From Pseudoalteromonas rubra (lineage in GTDB: Bacteria; Pseudomonadota; Gammaproteobacteria; Enterobacterales; Alteromonadaceae), in the NCBI RefSeq assembly GCF_000238295.3, contig NZ_AHCD03000043.1:309535-373534 (forward strand): a DNA stretch of 64,000 nucleotides, in the 5' to 3' direction. Positions 8,292 to 17,504 of the stretch are shown piece after piece. Every line of letters begins with the position of its first letter. The first letter of the stretch is position 1. The notes beneath the pieces are model-generated. The model did not search any database, was not told the origin of the DNA, and worked only from the letters and a program-made list of their open reading frames with translations. Both the position numbers and the translations under genes were made by a program.

Positions 8292-8314
8292 GCCCACATC
8301 ATACTGATGTGGGC
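8292..8314 (-). terminator. Stem-loop after the Pgs-like operon
   Basis: GCCCACATCA (8292-8301) and TGATGTGGGC (8305-8314) pair perfectly over 10 bp with a 3-base loop, 17 bases after the last stop of the operon. No T tract follows on either strand. It may therefore stabilise the 3' end of the message or need a factor to terminate. Confidence 0.45.
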
Positions 8315-8330
8315 GAAGGAGGGAGACATG

Positions 8331-11300
8331 TTAATCCTGGCCGCGGTTGAGCCAGCGATCGGTTAGCCAGCCAGGTTTTTGGCCTCGGTTCAGTGCAGCC
8401 AACACCGTAATGGCGCGTTCCGGGGTGATCCGTTGCGATGCGATGTCCTCATACACCTGCTGTGCGGTTTTCTTGCGCTTAACGGCCGCGCCAGCATCCA
8501 GAAAAGACTCCACGACTTGCAGTATAAAACGCGTAAAGCCAGATAAATTTTCAGGGCCCGCAGCCTGATCATCACTGGCACTTTGTTGCGTGAGGCGTTC
8601 GGCCAGATGACTGAGTTCGGCCTGGGCAAATTCGCTTTGCGCCTGTGGTAGCTTACTGAGGGTTTGCAGCATCTTAGAGAAATAGTCTCGCTCGATACGA
8701 TTGACCTTATCGAGTTGCGTAAGCTTGTTCAGGTCGCGCCGAAACTGAGCATGGCTTATCTGAGGTTCGAGCAGTCGTTCACAGCTGGCGTGCAGCGTGT
8801 GCCAGTGTTGCCAGGCATAGACGTAGTTGAGTCCGGGGCCTTTTATATTTTGCATGCCTACAATTAATTGATGTTGTCCGGCCAGCCCCAGGCGAGCGAT
8901 ACGGTTGGTTAGGTCGTCTGCAGTGATATGGGGGTTATCCAGCAGTAATAACTTGCTATGCAGGATGCTGCTCAGCACACGTTCCAGCTGTTTCTGGTGG
9001 CTTGCTAAATCCTCTAGGCTCAACAGTGACTGGGCCAGTTGCCAGTTTTGTATTCTGAGCTGAATAATGCGTTGCTGTACTTTATTTTCAATATGTTCGG
9101 TCAGCGCAAGGCCCAGCAGATCCTCATCGTACAGGTGTGCGGTTTCGAGCCAAGGGGTGTGAAACAGGGCGTTTAGCTGGTCGATATAATGCTCCGGGCT
9201 TGCATCATACTTCCACTGAGTCAGCAGGCGCATCAAATCTTGTTTGTCGTTATTGCCAATTAGTCGGCTTAAACGGGTATTCAGTGCCTGATCCAGATAG
9301 GCCTCAAAGCCATCGACATTACTACCAATCACCACTATATGATCGAAACTCAGATCTTCAATCAACAGTTGCGCAAAGACTTTAGATCGTGCAACCCGGT
9401 CATTGCGGTTATTGAGCAGGGCGATGGTTTGTGTCTCGGGTTTGTCGTTGAGCTCAAATAAACCAAGGCGACGCCAGTTTTCCAGCGTGGCAAGGCGCTC
9501 ATTGGCTGACATACTGTTGACGAACGACTGGGTCAGGTGATCCACCGGGGCCTGAGTAAAGTGCTGTAGTACCCCGACATCTGGCACAATACGCTCGGCG
9601 GTTTCTTTGTAGACATAGTCTTTGTCTATGCCAATGTACTGGGCCATTTTACATACCAGAGCGATGTTATCAGGGTGCTCTTCATAGGGATATAAAGCAC
9701 GGATATCCGGGGTGATCTGAAACCCTTCTCCCCAATGCAGCTGGATCAGGGTCGATTGCTTGTGTTCGGCTGCCCGGTTGAGAATGGGGGCCATGGTTTG
9801 CTCAGCGGTGAAAATCTGAGTGTGGCTACCAATAAAAGCAGCCATTTCTTGTGCCACATCAACACCGCTCGGACCCAGGATATCTTCGTGATCAGGGTAG
9901 GTATTAGTTATGGTGGTGAAGTTATCCCGCATCCAGCGACGCAGGATCCGGACATACCTGGGTGTCAGGCCCATACACTCCCATAAAAAGACATCAGCGC
10001 GTACCGAGCGGGCAAAGGCAAGAACATCACTTTGTTCCCAGATACTGGCTTTGTCAAAGGGTCGGAACAGCGGGAGCTCATATTGCTCACCGGAGCTGCG
10101 TGCGAAAATCATCATGGCTTCACAGCCAGTGGTTTTGGTAACAACGCGCAGCGCCAGGCTACTGAACAGTGCCGCTTTTATTCGTTCTGTGCCGGATTTT
10201 CCTCGTGTACCCCAGCCGCCTATGGTAACAGGGATCTTCGCGCGATTAGTGCGAATTTTTCGATTCAGACGAACGTGTCTCATCCAGAAATAGAGGATAA
10301 AGGTTGATACAAAAAACACCAGCTGACCGATGCTATTTTGGTAAATGGAATACAGATATTCTTTAAAGCTGTAGCCCAAATTGACCAACACACCTGGTAC
10401 GCCAGCACGGGCGAACAAGTTGGCAATACCGGACTCAACCTCAAAGGAACAATCCAGTTCACTGCCATAGGGTTTAAACTCAAGGCCGAAGCCGAGATTG
10501 CGAATTCGGGCCAGGTAATTTTGCTGCTCAAGTGTGTTCCCTTTTCGTAAGCCATCTATGTCGGCGTACTGAACCGATAATTGCCAGTAGGCACGAACAC
10601 GTTGCCACAGATGTTTGGGTGGTGTCACGATTAAAATACCGTCGGGCGTATAACTCTTTTTACTGGCTTTGATGTTATCCTGACTCAGCACAGACAGCAG
10701 ATAGTCGGGCAACGGCAAATGAGGACGTGCACTGGCCTCCTTGAGATGATAAAGCGCTTCGCCAGGCACATTGGTTGCACTGATCTCCGCGGTGGTGCAA
10801 CTGGGCACATGTAGTTGTGCCGACGGGATTTTGGCATTGGTATGACTAAAGCTCTGACGTTTATCGGTGCTTGGTGTAAAAAACTCATGCCACACACGCC
10901 AAAAACGGCGACGACGTTTGTAGCCAATAACCACTCGCCAGCCTTGTTTGTCCTGATATACGTTAAAGCTTTGCTCATGCTGCGCCAGCATGCTGAGTGC
11001 ACGACCTAGAGTGTCCTGATCTATATCACCAGGCAGATAAACGGTTTCGTGCTCAGCCAGGCGCTGGGCGAGTTGCGCATGCAGACTTTGCTGGGTGAAG
11101 CTGAATAATTGCTCGCGCGTTCGCGTAATGTAGCGTCGCACGGCCAGGTCGGGCTCATGTTCCAGTGCCTGATTCAGCACACCTATATAGCGTTGCATCA
11201 ACAACGCATCCTGATTGTTTGAAGTATCGTCTAGTGCCGCTTCAACGGCCTCATTGAGCATGAGTCTGGGACTTTGTTCTAACAGTATCCGCTTAACTTC

Positions 11301-12440
11301 CAGGCACTCTTCTCCCAGGAGGTGGGCACACCATAACCCAAATGCATACCTGTTGGCAGAAAAACGGGCAGCGGTAAGCTGTTTAACCAGAGTGAAACGC
11401 ACTGCATCGACAGTTTCATCCTTAAAACGTTTTTCAAGTAGCTCCCTGGCCAGCGCATCGGGCAGATTGCGCAGTTGCTCAATACATACTTGTCGTACCC
11501 GGGCAAACGGATGCTGGGCCAACTCCTGGAGCAATGGAATATCACGCTCTTCCAGGGGGTATTTATTGGCGAGGATACGGGGCATCGCAGCGACAATAAA
11601 CAGCTGATCGCTGTGCTTCTGTGCTGGTGTAGTGCCACTGAGACTGGCTTCCACATAGGCCCACATGTAACTGCGCACAAAGGTCGGACGCTGGTGGATC
11701 AGAATTTCCAGGATATCCACAACGGCCTGATAGGGCGTATTCTCGGCATCAAGCAACTCGATAAGCTCAGCAACCAATTCGCTGTCCAGATCCGGATCGG
11801 CTTTACATTCATTGATCACAGAAACCTGATTAACCAGCGCACGGATCATCCCATGGCGCACATGTGCATTGTTGCTGGTGGCCATCAGTCTCAGGAAGAA
11901 AGGTTGCAGGTCCAGTTTTTTCCAGGCCTCATCCAGGTTATCTTGCGACAACCTCAGGTAACGAATGGTGAGTGCGCCCAGCTTGGCGATAAGAAACCGT
12001 AGATCCTGCTCTAAATCAGCAACTAAGGTCTGATAGCGACCGATGACGGCACCTTCATCAAACCAGCGTGAGAATGCTTGTTTATCTTTTTGCAGTTGTG
12101 TGCCTGAAGCACCCAGTGTTTCAGCATATTTGAGAATATGCAGTTGTTTTTCTGTGGCCAGCTCTGCCTTGCCAAGGCGCTCCACAAACGACTGGTAGTC
12201 GGCGTCATGACCCTGGAGTTGTTCATGCAGACGCTCAATTTTGTGGCGTAAAAAAGCAATGGTTTGCAGCAGCTGCCAGTAGCTCTGTTGCTCGTCTTTT
12301 GGCTGGTTTTGTAATAGCTCCCAGCCTGCTAACTCCTCGAGCAACTGATGGTATTTATGGCGGTGCAGGTTGAGCCAGAACTGTTCTGTATCGGCAAATA
12401 AGATAGCCTGAAGCTGAGTTTTTAGTCGATTATCGGCCAT
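8331..12440 (-). CDS. PgsB/CapB-type poly-gamma-glutamate synthase with long helical extensions
   Basis: The core of this 1369-residue protein is a Mur-ligase-type, ATP-dependent amide ligase of the PgsB/CapB family, which in Bacillus joins glutamate through its gamma-carboxyl. Recognisable parts are the P-loop GGWGTRGKSGTERI (about 740-754), TNTYPDHEDILGPSGVDVAQ (about 835-855) and LLNNRNDRVARS. Bacillus PgsB is about 390 residues. Here a roughly 690-residue N-terminal region of paired helices (HEAT-like) and one membrane helix (about 704-720) come before the ligase, and a helical C-terminal part of about 270 residues follows it. It is the last gene of the seven-gene operon; its ATG overlaps the upstream stop by 11 bases. 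The ligase assignment is strong. The substrate could be glutamate or another acidic amino acid and is not settled by the sequence. Confidence 0.85.
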   Translation of the reverse strand: MADNRLKTQLQAILFADTEQFWLNLHRHKYHQLLEELAGWELLQNQPKDEQQSYWQLLQTIAFLRHKIERLHEQLQGHDADYQSFVERLGKAELATEKQLHILKYAETLGASGTQLQKDKQAFSRWFDEGAVIGRYQTLVADLEQDLRFLIAKLGALTIRYLRLSQDNLDEAWKKLDLQPFFLRLMATSNNAHVRHGMIRALVNQVSVINECKADPDLDSELVAELIELLDAENTPYQAVVDILEILIHQRPTFVRSYMWAYVEASLSGTTPAQKHSDQLFIVAAMPRILANKYPLEERDIPLLQELAQHPFARVRQVCIEQLRNLPDALARELLEKRFKDETVDAVRFTLVKQLTAARFSANRYAFGLWCAHLLGEECLEVKRILLEQSPRLMLNEAVEAALDDTSNNQDALLMQRYIGVLNQALEHEPDLAVRRYITRTREQLFSFTQQSLHAQLAQRLAEHETVYLPGDIDQDTLGRALSMLAQHEQSFNVYQDKQGWRVVIGYKRRRRFWRVWHEFFTPSTDKRQSFSHTNAKIPSAQLHVPSCTTAEISATNVPGEALYHLKEASARPHLPLPDYLLSVLSQDNIKASKKSYTPDGILIVTPPKHLWQRVRAYWQLSVQYADIDGLRKGNTLEQQNYLARIRNLGFGLEFKPYGSELDCSFEVESGIANLFARAGVPGVLVNLGYSFKEYLYSIYQNSIGQLVFFVSTFILYFWMRHVRLNRKIRTNRAKIPVTIGGWGTRGKSGTERIKAALFSSLALRVVTKTTGCEAMMIFARSSGEQYELPLFRPFDKASIWEQSDVLAFARSVRADVFLWECMGLTPRYVRILRRWMRDNFTTITNTYPDHEDILGPSGVDVAQEMAAFIGSHTQIFTAEQTMAPILNRAAEHKQSTLIQLHWGEGFQITPDIRALYPYEEHPDNIALVCKMAQYIGIDKDYVYKETAERIVPDVGVLQHFTQAPVDHLTQSFVNSMSANERLATLENWRRLGLFELNDKPETQTIALLNNRNDRVARSKVFAQLLIEDLSFDHIVVIGSNVDGFEAYLDQALNTRLSRLIGNNDKQDLMRLLTQWKYDASPEHYIDQLNALFHTPWLETAHLYDEDLLGLALTEHIENKVQQRIIQLRIQNWQLAQSLLSLEDLASHQKQLERVLSSILHSKLLLLDNPHITADDLTNRIARLGLAGQHQLIVGMQNIKGPGLNYVYAWQHWHTLHASCERLLEPQISHAQFRRDLNKLTQLDKVNRIERDYFSKMLQTLSKLPQAQSEFAQAELSHLAERLTQQSASDDQAAGPENLSGFTRFILQVVESFLDAGAAVKRKKTAQQVYEDIASQRITPERAITVLAALNRGQKPGWLTDRWLNRGQD

Positions 12441-15400
12441 ACAGGTCCTGCTCTAAGAAATGCGTCAGTTGCAGTGATTCAAAAATGATTTCGTCGTGTG
12501 CAAACGGGTCGAAGCCACTGCGTTGTAAATTGCCCAAAGTTACTTCAAAACGAATGCTGTGGTTATTTCTGAACCAGTCTTGTGTCCAGTTCAGGCTGAT
12601 CCAGCCAGCGGTGTGTTCACTGAAGTCAAACAAGGTTTGCCAGCCTAATGTCGTCAGATACTGCCAGGTCGCATTTGGCCTGTGGTCATCGGCAAACACG
12701 TAGCTGCTGCTTAGTCCGGCAGAGAAAATATGGCCCTGATAATACTGCTGCCAGACCCCACTTAAGGAAGCGACATCCAGTGATGTCCAGTCCGAATTGG
12801 AGGTGGTCGTCAGCTGGGCGCTGAGCTGACTGTCTACTTTACTCTGATGGCGGATGCGATAACCCCCACGCCAGCCGTCGCTGTGGTTGTAGCGATAAAA
12901 GTTGAACATGGCATTGCTAATGGTTTCGTCCGCCAGATATTCTTCTTTATCAATGCTGGTGTAGTAATAAAAAGGCTGCCACCACCACTGATGACGCCAG
13001 TGTTGATCCTCTCGCCAAATTTCGCCGATCGCGACAGTCCATTGACTGGTCAGGTGGGTTTCCCGGCTCAGTGGTGACTCCTGCCAGCGATTGTACCACT
13101 GTGCTTTGGCAAACCAGTCGTCTTCATCGTCCAGCCAATCATACAAACCATTGATACTGAACGACGGTTCGCTGGTGTTGTTCAGGCGAAAAAAGCTCTC
13201 CAGTCGATACCAATGCTGTTTATAGCGGTTGCGCAGCCGAATACCCAGATCCAGCGTGTGCTCTGAACCAAGTGGTTCACTGCTTTGATAGATACCATCA
13301 CGGTTATACTGCATCACCCCCTCAACGTGTGTGAGGTTCCCATCGGCCTGCATAATGGCTTGATGATAGGTGTTCTCGTTCCTGGTATATACGAGTTCTG
13401 GCTGGGCCACCCTGTAGGGCTGAACGGGAGGAGCCACGGCCAGCTTATGGCGATTGGGGTCCAGCTGCCAGCGATAGAACCTGGCCAGGCTCGCGGTTTG
13501 TGGTGCCAGGGTGAGTAAGCCGGCGGGGTAAAATCCGGATTGTTCGCGTCGTGTGCCCTGTTCAACATATTCCAGTTTGAGTACCGCATCTTTACTGAGC
13601 TTGGCCGTGATAGGGTTGGCCTCATCACCATAATAAAAGAGTTGCTCGGCAGTCAGCTCAATGGCTTGCCAGCGGCCCTGTTGATAGGCTTCGACCTCAA
13701 CGCTGAGTAATTGTGCGGCAAAGGGGTTAAGCCAGCGCAATGTCAGGCCTGGTGCACTCAGATCTGCGCGGGTTAGCCCCAGTTCACTGCGATTATCATC
13801 GAGTCGCCACAGTAGATTGCCTTCATTACGGTCAATACTGATCTGTGGGCGCTGATGTTGTTGCAGTAATTCGGCATTGGCAAAATGGAAGACCAGTCTG
13901 ACCTGCATTGACTGCAGTTCGCTCAGGTTCAGCGCCAGACTATGATTAGGGCGCAAGATCAGTCCAGGCAGCGCATCGTTGCGGCTGGTATGGCGGCTAA
14001 ATTGCTCAGCGGCACTGCGCTTTAACAGTGCCGATAAGTCGATAAGCTGGGTACCGGCATAATTTTGATAGTGATTAAATGCCTCCCAGTGGCCAAAGCT
14101 CTGAATACGGCCATACAGTGTGGCTAGTGACTCAGCTGGAGGGTGCTGCATTAATCTGGCTGATAAAGCCGTGAACTCATGTTCACTGAGTGACTGAGTT
14201 TCAAGTCGTAACAGGGCATTGAGCAGCAGGTCGCGTTGTGCGGTGACAGAGCTTGTGCTGCCCAGTGGTGTTTGATAAAGCAGGGACATAAAGTCTTCCT
14301 GCCACAGTGTTCCTGCCAGATCCAGAGCGTTGGTAATATTGTGTGAGGGAGGCAAAGCACTGACCTGAAGCAATAGCAATTTTTCACTACTTAGAGTCAG
14401 TTTTTCGCCGGCATCAAGCGCAAAGTAACCGGTACTGGCAATAGACAGGCGAGGCTGATCGTCCTCATCAATGCGCAACAGGGTTGTCGCAGGCACGTCA
14501 TCAAATATCGGCATGATTTTACGCAGCTCAGCCTGATGGGCACGTAACCAGGATAACTGGCTTTGCTCTGTTTCAATGGCTTTTGATCGGGCGCTGACTC
14601 TGATCACCATGGGCTGGTGGGCTGTGATTGTAAGAGGTTCATCCGCCAGCGGGTAGGCGGTAGTGTTACTGGTTTCGCTGAGCAGGGTGCTGACGCCGTG
14701 ATGGCGCAGAGAATAATCAAGCACGGGCGGGTTGCTGGCTGGATGTGTATAACCGAGTTGCGCACCAAGCGGTTGCAGTGTGTCATTGTCGTTGCGAATG
14801 TCGTGGCCCAGCCACAGTGCATAAAGGTCTTGCTTGAGCTCGGCAAAACTGCTGATAAGGGCAGCCCGACACTCAGGTAAGGCGTTGCGCCACAGGCTGC
14901 ATAATCCGAGAATACTTTGAATGGCCTGTGTTTTTTGATAATGCACCAACAGTTGCTGGGCTGCATAACGTTGCAGCTCTGGGTATGGATGACTGAGCAG
15001 GGCACCCAGATAACGCTGAGCGGTATTATGTTCTCCCAGTGCTCCAAATGCGCTCAAACGCAACTGCCAGGCTCGGATCACAACCTCTTCATGGGGACTG
15101 GTGATCAGTGTTTTCAGCAAAGGTAGCGCCTGTTGCGGGTCCTGATTGACCAGCATTTCGGCCTCACCGAGGCGAAAGTGCCAGTGGCTGGCACTGAGGC
15201 TGGTTGTGGCGTCTGCCTGCTGTGGGCGAGCGAGCACAAACCGGGATTGGGCTTGCTGATAGCTGTGACCCAGGCGTTGTAGCTGTTGCTCCAGACGGTA
15301 AGCAATCGCGGGACTTTTGTCTTCAAGCATGCCTGGGCGCTGATATAAAACGGCGTTGTTCGGCAAAGCTTGCAGCTCTCTGACTCGTATTGCCAGGTCT

Positions 15401-16758
15401 ACCTGGGCATCGTCACTAATCGTCACACTGACCTGACTGGCATCCAAAGGCAGAGGCAATGAAATCATGGTAAAGCGGTTAGACGGCAGCAGGTTTATTG
15501 TGTGCCGATAACTGTCAATAACCAGTGTCAGCTCTGCGGCATTGGTGCTGCGGGTATACAGTCTGAGGGTATCAGACAAGCGTGGTTGTTCAGGCAATTC
15601 AAACTGCACGGCGCCTGACACCGCATGATAGTGTAACGTTTGGCGCTGCTCGGTGGCAAACAAGCGATCTATAGCCGGGCGATAAGCATGCACAACGCTT
15701 TGCTCACTGAAATGGCTGGTGAACGCGTTGTCTGATTTTTTGGGTAATAAAAAACGCACTGTGCCCAGCGTATCCTGGAGCTCGGACAGACGTTGTCGTT
15801 CAAGCGCGCTGGCCAGTGCGACATCGGCCGAGTGCAGCGATGAAATGTCGTGGTGCTGGTAAACCTGTTCGAGGTGCCACTGCAAATTATCCGTCCAGTA
15901 GGGGTTAAACAAAGGTTCCGGCCAGGTTTGTGCCGCGTCGGTATCGTACAGCCCTCGTTCCATGCGGACCAAATTCAGCAAGGTATCGCCCTGAGCCTCA
16001 ATACGCAGGTAGTCACCAGCCTCAACGGCTATAAAATCACTGCTACTCAGGCCAATGACCTGATCGTTGCGTAGCTTCACGTCGTGAGTCAGACGGTATT
16101 TGCGCAGCTGAGGCGTAAACTCATCGGCGGGAGTGTCACTCAGAGAGAGCTGACTGATAAGATCTCCATCCAGCCTGGCCGTAACCACGCCGGGCTGGGC
16201 TGGGTCTGGCAGGATGCGCCGCGCGTTGAGCCTGAGTTTGGTGGCCTCAGTAAAAAATAACTGGATACTCTGTCCATCGTTTAAGCGATAGTGCGTGGTA
16301 TGTGTTTGCGCTTCATACAGCTGCATTGCCGGGAGCGCCAGTTTAACGGGAATACGAAATGGATCCCGGTGTCTGTGAAACAGACCCTGCCAGGCAGAAA
16401 CGCTTTGTATCTCATCGGTTGGGTTATAAAAGCGCAACAGGCGGGTCGTTGCAGTGGCTGGCAGCTGACACTGATGCTGTTCGCAGCGCAGTTCGGCTTG
16501 GGTAACGCGTTGCATGGCAAAGGGGGATTGTCCCTGCCACACTTGGATAGGATGTGGCTGGTTTTCCAGGCTCAGCCAGTGTCCCGCCGGCAGTAACATC
16601 AATCGTGATTGTCTGGCATCCAGGTTGACAGTCGCTGCGCTGCGCTGCAATTGCAGTGTGTCCGGCTGGTACCAGCTGGGTGCACTTTGCAGCGCCGCAG
16701 GCTTGGCCAGTGCGGGCAGCAGACAACTTATCAGAAGCAACACAATCAAATAAGGCAT
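12430..16758 (-). CDS. Large outer-membrane protein with repeat region and C-terminal beta-barrel, Pgs-like operon
   Basis: I cannot assign this 1442-residue protein to a named family. A signal peptide (MPYLIVLLLISCLLPALA) is followed by beta-rich domains (about 20-470), a TPR/HEAT-like helical stretch (about 490-670, with ALPLLKTLITSPHEEVVIRA and QRYAAQQLLVHYQK), more beta-rich sequence, and a C-terminal section of about 310 residues made of alternating aromatic strands (for example HWYRLESFFRLNN, HWRHQWWWQPFYYYTS, HTAGWISLNWTQDWF) that looks like an outer-membrane barrel. The large-periplasmic-part-plus-barrel layout recalls exopolysaccharide exporters such as PgaA and BcsC, although the sequence is different. 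It is coupled to its neighbours (13-base and 11-base overlaps). Export of the polymer across the outer membrane is my inference. Confidence 0.7.
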   Translation of the reverse strand: MPYLIVLLLISCLLPALAKPAALQSAPSWYQPDTLQLQRSAATVNLDARQSRLMLLPAGHWLSLENQPHPIQVWQGQSPFAMQRVTQAELRCEQHQCQLPATATTRLLRFYNPTDEIQSVSAWQGLFHRHRDPFRIPVKLALPAMQLYEAQTHTTHYRLNDGQSIQLFFTEATKLRLNARRILPDPAQPGVVTARLDGDLISQLSLSDTPADEFTPQLRKYRLTHDVKLRNDQVIGLSSSDFIAVEAGDYLRIEAQGDTLLNLVRMERGLYDTDAAQTWPEPLFNPYWTDNLQWHLEQVYQHHDISSLHSADVALASALERQRLSELQDTLGTVRFLLPKKSDNAFTSHFSEQSVVHAYRPAIDRLFATEQRQTLHYHAVSGAVQFELPEQPRLSDTLRLYTRSTNAAELTLVIDSYRHTINLLPSNRFTMISLPLPLDASQVSVTISDDAQVDLAIRVRELQALPNNAVLYQRPGMLEDKSPAIAYRLEQQLQRLGHSYQQAQSRFVLARPQQADATTSLSASHWHFRLGEAEMLVNQDPQQALPLLKTLITSPHEEVVIRAWQLRLSAFGALGEHNTAQRYLGALLSHPYPELQRYAAQQLLVHYQKTQAIQSILGLCSLWRNALPECRAALISSFAELKQDLYALWLGHDIRNDNDTLQPLGAQLGYTHPASNPPVLDYSLRHHGVSTLLSETSNTTAYPLADEPLTITAHQPMVIRVSARSKAIETEQSQLSWLRAHQAELRKIMPIFDDVPATTLLRIDEDDQPRLSIASTGYFALDAGEKLTLSSEKLLLLQVSALPPSHNITNALDLAGTLWQEDFMSLLYQTPLGSTSSVTAQRDLLLNALLRLETQSLSEHEFTALSARLMQHPPAESLATLYGRIQSFGHWEAFNHYQNYAGTQLIDLSALLKRSAAEQFSRHTSRNDALPGLILRPNHSLALNLSELQSMQVRLVFHFANAELLQQHQRPQISIDRNEGNLLWRLDDNRSELGLTRADLSAPGLTLRWLNPFAAQLLSVEVEAYQQGRWQAIELTAEQLFYYGDEANPITAKLSKDAVLKLEYVEQGTRREQSGFYPAGLLTLAPQTASLARFYRWQLDPNRHKLAVAPPVQPYRVAQPELVYTRNENTYHQAIMQADGNLTHVEGVMQYNRDGIYQSSEPLGSEHTLDLGIRLRNRYKQHWYRLESFFRLNNTSEPSFSINGLYDWLDDEDDWFAKAQWYNRWQESPLSRETHLTSQWTVAIGEIWREDQHWRHQWWWQPFYYYTSIDKEEYLADETISNAMFNFYRYNHSDGWRGGYRIRHQSKVDSQLSAQLTTTSNSDWTSLDVASLSGVWQQYYQGHIFSAGLSSSYVFADDHRPNATWQYLTTLGWQTLFDFSEHTAGWISLNWTQDWFRNNHSIRFEVTLGNLQRSGFDPFAHDEIIFESLQLTHFLEQDLYGR

Positions 16759-17504
16759 AACGCAAACTGTTCCATAATGTCGGGCTGTGCGACCAGTCGC
16801 TCGCGCATTGGGCGACTGATCTCAATATGAATAAAGTAGCCTGCCGGTAATCCCAGGCGGTGCATTACATTGCGTGTACCCCCCAATTCAGACACTTGCT
16901 GCGGATACTGGTAGGTATGCTGGCTCAGTTTTGATAAACACATCTGCAATTGTGACAAAGCGTCGGTACTTTGTCTGCCCTGGCTGATAATGAAATCCGC
17001 CTGGCGTGCCTGAGGCGTGCGACGTTTGCTTTGGCTGAAACCATGTAGCTGGTACAGGTGACTGGTTGGGTAACGTCGTGCAAACGCCTGTGCCGCTGCG
17101 GCGTGCAAGCCACTTGGACGATGCGAATAGTCCATGCTGTATAAGTCCGGGCTGGGCGCTTTGCGGTGCTCGGTGTTGATCACCAGCACCTGACATCGTT
17201 TAGCGAACACAGCTTTGCCTATTTTATCAGTCAGTTGGTCATGAAACTGATGTGGCACAGACAGCATGCAGGCAGAGCCTTTAGGTCGGTAATATAAATC
17301 GCCGCCGCCAAACTGTGCAGAGCTGGCTTGCAGCATAATCAGGCCCGGCTGGCTGCGCAATTGCCAGGGAGGTAGTGCCATGGGTTTTGCAAACCAGTTG
17401 TATACTTGTTGCCAGCTGGGGCTATGCAGCTCAGCGGCGTCACTGGCAAACCCTTTCCCAGTGAGGAGCATCAATAATAAAAGCAGATACGGTCTAAAAT
17501 TCAT
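16746..17504 (-). CDS. Secreted putative zinc hydrolase of the Pgs-like operon
   Basis: This 252-residue exported protein (signal peptide MNFRPYLLLLLMLLTGKGFA) has a motif pattern like zinc-dependent peptide/amide hydrolases of the gamma-PGA hydrolase, amidase or M14 group. H85-H88-D89 occur after a strand (SVPHQFHD), H113 in NTEHR, H154 after a strand (LYQLHGF) and E228 in a strand (FIHIEIS) followed by RPMRERL. I recognise a pattern, not a database hit, and the exact family is open. The ATG at 17504 is preferred because it starts the signal peptide and overlaps the upstream stop by 11 bases; an earlier ATG at 17558 would overlap by 65. In this operon it would suit trimming or releasing the polymer in the periplasm. 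Confidence 0.6.
   Translation of the reverse strand: MNFRPYLLLLLMLLTGKGFASDAAELHSPSWQQVYNWFAKPMALPPWQLRSQPGLIMLQASSAQFGGGDLYYRPKGSACMLSVPHQFHDQLTDKIGKAVFAKRCQVLVINTEHRKAPSPDLYSMDYSHRPSGLHAAAAQAFARRYPTSHLYQLHGFSQSKRRTPQARQADFIISQGRQSTDALSQLQMCLSKLSQHTYQYPQQVSELGGTRNVMHRLGLPAGYFIHIEISRPMRERLVAQPDIMEQFALCLI

Larger units (their letters stand above)
7942..8330. other. Intergenic region holding two strong inverted repeats
   Basis: This 389-base gap lies after the last gene of the Pgs-like operon and before the secreted protein gene. It must hold the promoter of the latter. Its left half is AT-rich. The right half carries a large TTTTGC-rich inverted repeat (8169-8244) and a 10-bp perfect hairpin (8292-8314). 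No credible gene was found. Confidence 0.7.

Noticed and set aside
8113..8366. Short overlapping ORFs on both strands between 8113 and 8366
   Set aside because: They lie in the inverted-repeat region, differ in frame, lack ribosome sites and show no protein features.
11475..12002. 175-codon plus-strand ORF inside the PgsB-like gene
   Set aside because: It is opposite a long gene with strong family motifs and is a shadow of its codon usage.
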